Origin: Pseudocercospora fijiensis CIRAD86
Lineage: Eukaryota; Ascomycota; Dothideomycetes; Mycosphaerellales; Mycosphaerellaceae
Assembly: GCF_000340215.1 (NCBI RefSeq)
Contig: NW_006921540.1
Location: 1,110,377-1,174,376 of the forward strand
DNA length: 64,000 nucleotides
Reading direction: 5' to 3'
Shown here: positions 13,552 through 22,705 of the stretch, piece by piece
Layout: the number at the start of each line of letters is the position of its first letter
How positions within the stretch are numbered: position 1 is the first letter of the stretch
Made by a program: the position numbers and the translations under genes
Notes under the pieces: model-generated
The model's database searches: none
What the model was told of the DNA's origin: nothing
Seen by the model: the letters and a program-made list of their open reading frames with translations, nothing else

Positions 13552-14138
13552 TTCCGTAAGAAGAAGGCAATTAGGTACTAGTAGGTGTATTAGCCTGTTA
13601 TAACATAATAGCTGATATAGCGAACTATAAAGCGTTAGTCTTAATTCGGATCTGCTTACCTAGTACGAAATAGTATAATAAGGGGACTTTAGTAAAGCGT
13701 TGCTTTAGACCGTTAAAAGCGGCTTATACTCTGTTAGTCTATTTGAACTCTCTAGTTAGGTTAGCCTTAGTTTTGGTAAGCTTAGTTAATAGCATTACAT
13801 GCCTCGAATAGCCCTTAATAAACCGGCGGTAGAAGTTAGCAAAACCGAGGAATAATTAAAGCTCTTTAATAGACGTAGGAACAGGCTATTCGGTAATTGT
13901 TTTGATCTAGTTAGGATTAGCCTTAACACCCTTAGTTAATACGAGGAAGCTAAGGAAGGCTACCTCCTTAGTAGCAAAGGTGTATTTAGAAGGTTTGCAA
14001 TATAGGCTATAGGCTCGCAGGCGGTCGAGGACCTTGCGTACTATAGCCTAGTGCTCTATAATATTAGGTAAATAGGTGTAAACTAGGATATTATCTAGGT
14101 AAACTATATAGAGATAGTCTAATAGGCCCGAAAGGGCC
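13552..14138. repeat. 588-bp direct duplication, right copy
   Basis: Second copy of 12,700-13,287. The chromovirus coding order continues normally from its right end into RT, so this copy is the one joined to the upstream half of the element. Confidence 0.85.
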
Positions 14139-16883
14139 CGATTAATATAGGACTAGAAGGTTATAGGGGCATTAGCTAAGCCGAATAGTATAACTAAGTA
14201 CTCGAAATAGCTATAGCGAGTACGGAAGGCCGTCTTCTATTCGTCGCCCTTGCGAATACAGACACGATAGTACGCATCCTTAATGTCTAGTATAGTATAG
14301 AAGTAGGCCCTAGAAAGGCGATCGAGGGTCTTATTAATAAGAGGGAGTAGATAGCAGTCTTTGATAGTAATAGTATTAAGCCTACGATAGTCGACATATA
14401 GGCGCAGACTACTATCCTTCTTTAGTACGAACAGGATAGGTGCACTAGCAGGGCTATTACTATACCGAATACGACTATTAGCTAGGTTTTCTTCTAGGTA
14501 CTTACGTAATATAGCAAGCTCGCGCTTACTAAGGTTATAGAGTAGTCTAAAAGGAACCTCTTTGCCCTCTATAATATTAATCTTATAATCTGTCTCTTTA
14601 AACGTAGGCAATGTCGATGCTAGGTAATGTTTAAACACATTAATATAGGTCTCTCGGATAGGCTCTAGTATACGAGCAAGCTAATTAGGGTCTATGCTAT
14701 CCGGGGGCACAGGTTTATCGTTATTACTACCGAGTAGGTCGGCAGTCGGATTAGCTAAGGCAGGTGTTAGGTTGCTAATAAACAGGACCCTAATATCGTT
14801 AGGGTACTCGCTAACATTAATGTGTTTAATGTCCTCTTTCCTAGCGATTCTAAATCGCTACTTCTAGAGGCCTAGGTCTATAGCTACCGCGTAGTACTTA
14901 AGAACAGGGTTACTAATAACAATATCGGATAGGAGGCTATCTGTATCTACTACGTAGGTAGTAAAGTCTAGTAGGCGCTCGTTGCCGAGGTCGTCCCTTA
15001 GAACTATAGGACTATAGTAGGCTCTATAGGTTAAGTGCCGAGCGTAATTAAACTAAGCAAGGGTTAGCAGGTTAGCCCTAGGCAGTTGTCGGAGGTCTAA
15101 TTGGTTAGCTAGGCGATAGTTAATAAGGGCGCTAACTGAATTTCCTAGGTCTAGCGCAACCTTAGTTCTATAATTGTTCCTATATATATCCCCTACGAGA
15201 TAGGTACGTATAATAGCTAGCACAATGTCGATAGTCTTACGCCGTATAAGGCTAATAGTTAGTGCGGCGCTTACTCTTTTTTCGAAGGTTAACCTATAGG
15301 GGTAGTATTAGCGGCTAAAAGGTGTTTCTTATACTTAGCGGAAGTACGGTTAATCCGGGCCTAATCCCTAGGTTTGTCGCATTAGCCTAGGAGATAGCTA
15401 GTACTATTATAGTTAAAGCACTTCAATCCGGTAGGTAGGTTGCTATAGCTATTATTACTATTATTAGCCGAGCGGTTAGTATTATAGGGATACGAGCCCC
15501 TTCTACGACCCCTATCGCGGCCTCCTCTATATAGCCGCCGGCTACGGCCCCTTCTACGGTCGTTACTGTTCCTATTGTTAGCATTGTTATCTTAGTAGGA
15601 ACCTTGATTTCCTCCGCGGCTACGGTTGCTACGGTTAGTACTAGTTAGTCGGATCCTCGATTCTAGTCGTTATTAGAGCTAGACAGCTCGTTCGGCTGTT
15701 TCTACTTCGACTATAAATTAAATACGTATTAGGTTAGCTTGTTCGAATATACGGCGACGGTCTAATTCGAGGATAAGTTCCTATCTAAGTTTTAGGCGTA
15801 TCTCGGAGATCTATATAGAGTTAGTCTTAGGCGGAAGGTTATCTTTAAGGGTTTTTAAATAGGCCTTAAATAAGCGGGCCGATTAATTAGTCTTCTGTTT
15901 AGCTCGAAGATACAGGTCCTAAGTATATTATTGCCTTAGTATAGGGTTTCTAAGGGTGTCTAGTATAATAGTTTTATAGGTTTGCTACTAAACAGCGGTT
16001 TAATTATCGAGGGAATCGAAATAGTTATCCTATATACGCTTTAGGTCGCTATTGATGTACTGCATAGCGTATACGACTAAGGAATAGTCGTCTAGTAGCG
16101 CTCTTAGTACGTTGCGCTAGTTGAGTTCACAGTTACGAATATAGTCGTTATACTGCTTTCGACTAGAGCTATTAAACACGGTGCAGTCCTTAAGTTTAGC
16201 GTCCTTCTTTTAGATAGGTAGTAAAGAAGGTCCCGCTATTAGTTTAGTTGTCGGGGCTTCCTAAAGGCGACGGAGCTCGAGGAGATTATCCTTTAGCTAT
16301 TATTCTTAACGTAGGGCAGTAAGCCTGTTTTAAGTAGCTTCTTAAAGTCTCCCTAGTAGTTGAGGGCTAAAGGCTAGTTAGCTATATCGTCGATTAACAA
16401 TGTTATTAAGAATATCGTTAATAGGCAACTCTAGGTCGTTACCTAGAATTATAGGTTCTTCGGCAGGCCTAGTAGTAGGCTCTTTAGTAGGAGGCACTTT
16501 AGTAGGTGCTTTAGTAGGCACTTTAGTAGGTACTATACTACTAGCGTTGTCGTTGCTAGCGCTACTAGCGGCAGCACGGTTGTTATTGCTTCGTAATAAG
16601 CCGGCTATTGTAATAGGGGGTAACACTAATAATGTATTATAGGCCCCTAAGATACGGATGTAGCGGAATTAGTAGATATCGGCTTAGTGCAATTAATTTA
16701 GTATAATAGGCCGTATAGAAGGCCTTGCTTAATAATTAGTACGGTTGTTTCGATAGAATAGTACGTATAGGTCCCGTTCTTTAGGCGCAATATAGTTAGA
16801 TTAGTCTTGTTCGTAGCTATACCGCTAAAAGCTTGAAATAAGAACTATCTAGCTGCTACCCTTAAAGGGTAGATCGAATACTA

Positions 16884-17081
16884 TATAAGAAGGGTTATAT
16901 TAGTAGGTAGATAGGGTAGTAGTAGGTACAGGTAGTATTCGATAGAGAACTAGGAGGAGAAGGAGGAAGGCAGGCTAGTTAGCCTACTACTAAGCGCTAA
17001 GCCCTACCTAAGGCATCGAGACCCTAGCTTTACTCGAGCCCGGTTACATACTAATTACGTATAACCTCTTTAGTCCTAACA
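16884..17081 (-). repeat. Inner LTR of the array (198 bp)
   Basis: It has the TATAAGAAGGG end type of the 29,341-36,486 element, not the type of the outer LTRs. An 11-nt primer site lies directly beside it at 16,873-16,883, and its complement lies inside the LTR at 16,933-16,943. No target duplication matches its outer flank (GATAT). Confidence 0.85.
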
Positions 17082-18156
17082 GATATCTAGATAGAGTCGG
17101 TCTTAGGTAGCAAGTCGTCCTTAAGGGTCTTTAGGTAGGCCTCGAAGGATCGAGAGGTTTAGTCGGCCTTTTGTTTAGTACGTAGGTATTAGTCTTAGGC
17201 GTACTACTAGCGCAATATAGGGTTGCTAAGGGTGTTTAGTATAATAGTCTTATAGTCCTGCTATTAAATAGCAGTCTAGTCGTAAAGGGAATCAAAATAG
17301 TTATCCTATATACGCTTAGGGTTACCGTTAATATACTATATAGTATAGATAACTAAGGAATAGTTATCTAGTAGCGCTCTCGGTATATTACGCTAGTTAA
17401 GCTTACAGTTACGAATATAGTTATTATATTGCTTTCGACTAGAGCTATTAAACATAGTGCAGTCCTTAAGTTTAGCATCCTTCTTCTAGACTAGGACTAA
17501 TAGTAAGGAAGGCCCTGCTATCGGCTTAGTATTAGTTGTTAGGGCCTCCTAAAGGCAGCGAAGCTCGAGGAGGTTATCCTTTAGCTACTACTCTTAACGT
17601 AGGGCAGTAAGCCTGTTTTAAGTAGCTTCTTAAAGTCTCCCTACTAGTTAGGGGCTAAAGGCTAGTTAGCTATATCGTCGATTAATAATGTTATTAAGAA
17701 TGTCGTTAATAGGCAATTCTAGATTATTACCTAGAACTATAGGTTCTTTAGTAGGCCTAGTAGTAGGCTCTTTAGTAGGTGCTTTAGTAGGCACTTTAGT
17801 AGGCACTGTACTAATAACGTTGTCGTTGCTAGCGCTACTAGCGGCGCCGCGATTGTTGTTGCTTCGTAATAAGCCGGCTATTGTAATAAGAGGTAATACT
17901 AATAATGTATTATAGGCCCCTATAGTGCGGATATAGCGGAATTAGCGAGTATTGGCCTAATATGCTTAACTTAGTATAATAGGCCGTATAGAAGGCCTTG
18001 CTTAGTAATTAGTACGGTTGTCTTAGTAGAATAGTACGTATAGGTCCCGTTCTTCGGGCGTAATATAGTTAAATCGATAGTTTTCGTAGCTATACCGCTA
18101 AAAGCTTAAAATAAGGACTATCTAGCTACTGCCTTTAAAGGGTAGATCGAATACTA
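17082..18156 (-). pseudogene. Second, partial chromovirus gag
   Basis: This repeats the leader and gag seen at 15,700-16,870, including the T-K-x-P tract (about 17,915-17,740), and stops where the inner LTR begins at 17,081. It belongs to the outer element. Stop codons are TAA/TAG. Confidence 0.8.
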
Positions 18157-18353
18157 TATAATAGGGGTTATATTAGTAGGTAGATAGGGTAGTAGTAGGT
18201 ACAAGTAGTATTCGATAGAGAACTAGGAGGAGAAGGAGGAAGGCAGGCTAGTTAGCCTAACGCTAAGCGCTAAGCCCTGCCTAAGGCACTAAGACTCTAG
18301 CTTCACTCGGCCTAATTATATACTAATTACGTATAGCCTCTTTAGCCCTAACA
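18157..18353 (-). repeat. Outer 5' LTR of the array (197 bp)
   Basis: On the minus strand it starts TGTTAGGGCTAAAGAGG and is followed at once by the 11-nt primer site 18,156-18,146. GTTTT follows on the right at 18,354-18,358. Confidence 0.85.
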
Positions 18354-18358
18354 GTTTT
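18354..18358. repeat. Target-site duplication GTTTT, right copy
   Basis: Identical to 9,103-9,107, as expected of integrase-made 5-bp duplications. Confidence 0.8.
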
Positions 18359-19980
18359 ACTAGTAAATCTAGATATATTAATATAATATAAGGTAAGCTA
18401 ATACTAATTAGATATTATATTCTTTGCCTATACGAAGATAGGTACCTATATTCCTTCTTATTCTCGAGCCCCTAGAAGGTATATAAATAGGAGGTAGAAG
18501 ATCCGGATTCTATTACTTCGAGGGTTACTAAGTACCTAGTAGTAACTCTAGAGGTTCTTACGGACGCTAAGAAGAAGGAGCGAGAGAAAGAGAGTAATAA
18601 GAAGCGCCGTAAGCGTAAGAACCGTAGTCCTAGTAGTATTAGATATAGTAGGAATACTAGATTGTGTTTAGTTTAGAATATTAGGAAGGAAAGTTATATA
18701 AGCGCGGCCTACGCGGACTGCCCTTCTAAACTAACTAAAAGCCTAATCGTATCGCCTACCGTCTCGCTAAGCGCTAAGCTAAGCTCGCTTTAGTAGGCGG
18801 TTCTTTAACTAATCCTATAACTTTCCTTTCTATACTACTTTAGTCTTCTTCTATATTTTTATAGATAATCTATTTAATAATATACTATTATTTGTAATCC
18901 TACGATACCTTAGTATTATAGCGACTAGAACGGTACGATCTAGCTTACTCTTATAGCTCTAGCGGGGTAAAACCTTAGAAAACTAAGGGAATTTAGTAAA
19001 AAAGAATAGTATAAGTTAAAAATCTATATACCTAGGTCTTAATTATAAGACTACCTAGTTCCCTTACGATATACTACTTTATAATGCAATCTATAGTATA
19101 GCGGCGGTAATCTAGTAGGGTAGGAATCTCGTCTAATTCCTTAATCCTTATAATAGGCTATCGATCCTTTAAGAGAATATAACGGCTTCGTACCTACCCT
19201 CGAGCTAGAAATAACGCCTATATTAATAAGTACGTACGGCTATATTAGAATACCGATAGCAAGTAAGAGATATTACTTCTAGAGGTTGCTGCCCTATATA
19301 ACGACTATATAGGTAGCGTTAATATTTATAACTAGTTACGCTATTATTGCTTAATATAGTATAAGTTATAGAAAGGTTAGTACCCCTTATTCTGTTTTCT
19401 GCTTGATACTTTAGTTATTAACTTATTTATTCTTCTACGAGATAATAAGAAGTAGACTAAAGACTAGTAGTTTACTTACTAACGCGACTCCCGTATAGTA
19501 CTAGTATAGTAAATAGTTTAACGCGAATAGCGAGAACTTAACAAGGCGGTAGCGGACCTAGCGGTAGAGAGCGCTATAAGGGCTCTTTATACGCTAACTC
19601 CGCTACCTCCTCGGAGCCGTAGATAATTTATCTTAGGCTATACCTATAATAGTAGTAGAAGAAGATCTCGGCGCTACTAGATTAGGAGAGGTAATAGCCT
19701 ACCTATAGCTAAAGAGAAAAGGCGCCTCGAGCGTAGTAGAAAGGCCCTCTACGTAATAAAGCCTCTCTTACCTAAGTAGCGCTATTATCTCTATAAGTAT
19801 ATATAGATAGCCTAGCAATTTAAATTATAGCCTATTAATAAAGCTAGTAAGTATAAGACGACTAAGATATATATCTATTTTAGCCCTATTACTATCTATA
19901 AGACCTAGGATATTATATAGTATAACGTACCTAATATCTATGCCTTCTTTAAGTCTTAGGAGCCTAGCTAGTCTTCGACC
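18359..19980 (+). pseudogene. piggyBac-like transposase relic, C-terminal part
   Basis: Continues the frame broken at 9,107: TSKSR (the GRS block), then ILCLYEDRYLYSFLFSSP near 18,420-18,475, matching the 'GYKIW.L...GYVY.F' part of piggyBac proteins. A Lys/Arg-rich stretch lies at 18,567-18,625 (KKERE...KRRKRK). Fragments resembling the DNLF and later blocks are readable to about 19,400, and a basic tail to about 19,980. All sit in frames broken by TAA/TAG and a few shifts. The right boundary is approximate and no terminal repeat was delimited. Confidence 0.55.
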
Positions 19981-20690
19981 GCCTTTAGCGATCTACTAAT
20001 CTCGCTATTACCGCTATATTCGACTCCTATAGGGTATAGGTTAAGCACTAATACTTTAAAAGCGAGGTAATTGTCGCTTCTAACCGACTAACCTAGAGCT
20101 AAAGTGCTTTAAACTCTAACCTCTTAATAAATATTACCTTACTTCGAGAGTCTTCTTTAGTAAAGGATATCTTAACTACTAGTAACTCCTTAACCTCCTT
20201 CTATAGAAGGTTTATATCTATCCTTAAGTCCCTTACTATCTCTACGAGCCGGTTAACCTTAGCTATAAGTAGACTAATATTAAACTACTTCTTAAGTAGA
20301 CTTAGCGGTCTAATTAGTACTAGAAGTATATCTTTACTAAGCTTATAGCGACTTAGTTAACGGCGTATATAAGATAGCCGAGACTTAGTTACTAGTAGCT
20401 AATTAGTTATTAGAAGGTCTTAGTCTATAGTATATATTACCTATATATCTATCTTAGTAGCGTACTTAGCGCCTCTATTATATATCTTCTTCTATATCTT
20501 CTTTTATACCTTCTTATAGACCTTTACTTACTAAGGTTTGCTATAAAACCTTTACTATAGGACGACTCGTAAAGTTATCGGCTTCTTAACCCTAAGCTCT
20601 ACTACGGCTAAATCCGAGACCTAATTAGACGAGTTCGCTATTCGAGGGGCGATATAGGTTTATATAGGGCTATACTACATTTAGTATCAG
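19981..20690. other. RIP-altered DNA without a recognised gene
   Basis: CA/TG-poor sequence up to a sharp change near 20,690. On the minus strand, frames at about 20,330-20,000 show a leucine-rich, heptad-like pattern (VNRLVEIVRDLRIDIN) that could be a coiled coil of another mobile-element protein. The family is not recognised. Confidence 0.4.
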
Positions 20691-20971
20691 AAGTAGAACC
20701 CGACAAAGGCAGAGCCAGGGTGGGTATTCGACGGACTTAACTACGGACTTCGTTAAGGGGATCTCGAAACTCGGCGCGAAATTACCTTGAGCATCTTATC
20801 GTCATCGGCATCTCGGTCACTCACCTCAGCAACCTGGAACCCGTGCTGCAGGCTTGGGCCCGCTCTTTAAAAGCTGCCGTCTGCTGTTGGTCTCCGTCGG
20901 CTAGCTGCTTGCTCGGCCTGATCGCTACCGCTCACGGCCCTACTGATATCGACAGACTTCCTTTCACCATC

Positions 20972-22705
20972 ATGTCCAGATCTCCGAGCTCCTTCTTCAG
21001 GTCCAATCGCAGATCGAGAGACGAGGCGACTCGTTCACACACGCATCGAAGGACTACATCTTATGGCGGCGACGGAACGACGCAGACGCCCTCAACATTG
21101 CGTGGCCTGGATAGACTGGAAAAGCGAAGGACGATGGAGGAGAGGAACTTTCTGCAATCCAAAGCCCGATGTCAAAATCTCAATCCTCCCGTGGACTTGC
21201 GCCTGCTTGACTATGTCGCGCCCTCCGACGAGAACCTGGTCTGTCCCATTTGCCGATGCCCCTTCGTGGACCCGGTAGTGCTCACAGAATGCGACCACTG
21301 CTTCTGCCGAGATTGTATTCGCCAAACGTGGACGACTTCATCTGCCTACAATCCGCTGGGCGCACGAGGAGGGGACTGCCCAACATGTCGCACTCCCGCA
21401 AAGCTTGCTCCCAGATCTGCCACTAGCAAGATCCTGACCAACATCCTGGACGACCTGTTGGTGAAATGTCCGAATTCCGACGAAGGTTGCACGTCACAAC
21501 TCAAACGGGGACAAGTTCAAGATCACATCAACATATATTGTGGCTACGCTCTCGTCGAATGCGCGGCACGAGAATGCGAACTGCCGGTCCGACGGAAAGA
21601 CTCGACTCTCGCATGCTTGCATATCCCGGTCAGCTGCTTGGCTTGTCGAGAGGAAATGCAAAGAGTGCATCTGGAAGTCCACTGGAAACGGAAATGCCCT
21701 GACAGACGAGTCGCCTGCAGTCTTTGCAATGCCAACCTGTACTACCGGGAATTGTCGGAACACAATACGAAGCTGTGTCCAGCAGTCAGCATACCTTGTC
21801 CTGGAGCCGCACTAGGCTGTGATAGCAGGAATATGAAAGCTCAAACAGATATCCATGCAAAGAAATGCACATTCGCAAAAATGGCTCCCATGTTCGAAAT
21901 GGTGAAGTCTCGAATGGATGAGCAAGAGGCTGCTCAGCTGCAAATGAACCGCAAGTTGGAAGTGCTCGAGAATGGATTCAGCGCCATGCACGGACTGTTG
22001 TTCCCAAAGCTGGACGATCCTGATCAGATCAGCGCCAATCCGAGCTCCATACCTCTGCTCCATGGCCACGGATCTAGCACCATCGACGTGACTTCGATAT
22101 CGCCTCTCAATGAAGGAGATCCCGTGGAATTACCGGCATCGGAGACGTCTAGCACCATCGATTCTATACTAATCGGCCATCAAACTAGGGATATGCCTAG
22201 CGGCCCAGTGCCAGAAGTCCCGGGCCCTCGGCCATCAGACCTGCCAGAACCGTTTAGTCTGGATTTTGAACTCGCATCGCCTTTCCCGCCTCCAGCAATA
22301 AACGGTGGTCCGTACGTGTCACCACTTCATCACATGCTCTCCATGCACGAAAGCCTACGGGATGAAATGTCACGAGTGAGCTCAGCGCTACAAGAACTGG
22401 ATGGCAGGCACTCGATGCAGATCTTGAACGAGAACTTGCGAACACGCGAGGAAATGCAATACATCGGAGCACAGGTTGCAGGCTTGAGCAGGCAGGTGGG
22501 CTGGCTTACTTCAACCCAATTGCAGAGGCAGAGCCGGACGGGAACTCCTGCTCCAGGACCTGGCGGTGATATGGCTGCAGCTGGACCAAGCGTCGAGGCT
22601 GCGATCAGCTCTGCCGTGAGAGGTGCTGCGCGGATGGTCAACGCTGGGCGTGAAGGCCAGCCGATGAGAAGGGGAACTAGCGAAGAAGGGAGGACGAAGT
22701 TATGA
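20972..22705 (+). CDS. RING finger / TRAF-type zinc-finger protein, putative E3 ubiquitin ligase
   Basis: Single-exon gene of 577 residues. A C3HC4 RING is complete at residues 91-139 (C91, C94, C107, H109, C112, C115, C136, C139). Cys/His-rich TRAF-type finger repeats follow at about 155-300 (VKCPN..GC, CG.A.VECA, H...CPDRRV.C.LC, IPCPG...GC). After them come a short coiled coil at about 305-335 and a Pro/Ser-rich tail with a second helical stretch near 460-510. By family knowledge such proteins transfer ubiquitin; substrate and location cannot be read here. I chose ATG 20972 (A at -3) because the upstream extension of the frame begins only with GTG. The gene stands alone: RIP-altered DNA ends about 280 bp upstream and 2.2 kb without a clear gene follows. 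Confidence 0.85.
   Translation: MSRSPSSFFRSNRRSRDEATRSHTHRRTTSYGGDGTTQTPSTLRGLDRLEKRRTMEERNFLQSKARCQNLNPPVDLRLLDYVAPSDENLVCPICRCPFVDPVVLTECDHCFCRDCIRQTWTTSSAYNPLGARGGDCPTCRTPAKLAPRSATSKILTNILDDLLVKCPNSDEGCTSQLKRGQVQDHINIYCGYALVECAARECELPVRRKDSTLACLHIPVSCLACREEMQRVHLEVHWKRKCPDRRVACSLCNANLYYRELSEHNTKLCPAVSIPCPGAALGCDSRNMKAQTDIHAKKCTFAKMAPMFEMVKSRMDEQEAAQLQMNRKLEVLENGFSAMHGLLFPKLDDPDQISANPSSIPLLHGHGSSTIDVTSISPLNEGDPVELPASETSSTIDSILIGHQTRDMPSGPVPEVPGPRPSDLPEPFSLDFELASPFPPPAINGGPYVSPLHHMLSMHESLRDEMSRVSSALQELDGRHSMQILNENLRTREEMQYIGAQVAGLSRQVGWLTSTQLQRQSRTGTPAPGPGGDMAAAGPSVEAAISSAVRGAARMVNAGREGQPMRRGTSEEGRTKL

Larger units (their letters stand above)
9108..18353 (-). mobile_element. Nested chromovirus array: full internal region plus a second 5' end
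   Basis: Read leftwards from 18,353: LTR (18,353-18,157), primer site, a partial gag (to about 17,082), a second LTR (17,081-16,884), then a complete internal region. That region holds gag with a variable T-K-x-P tract (16,626-16,380), a degraded CCHC knuckle near 15,440-15,370 and RT (open stretch 14,638-14,237 with LYVDYRRLNTI and DIKDAYYRV). RNase H (about 12,800-12,400), integrase (about 11,950-11,000) and a chromodomain (about 10,720-10,530) follow, then a 1.2-kb 3' region and a final LTR (9,304-9,108). The outer LTRs share the end type ATTA/ACCCC and the GTTTT duplication. The inner LTR has a different end type, so one element sits inside another of the same family with material lost between. 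The interior also holds a scaffold gap. Confidence 0.85.

Noticed and set aside
13330..13570. Frames running through the N gap
   Set aside because: Their openness comes from the unknown bases.
16400..16642. Val/Gly-rich plus-strand frame (also at 17,688-17,915 and 35,832-36,068)
   Set aside because: It is the complement of the T-K-x-P repeat in gag on the other strand.
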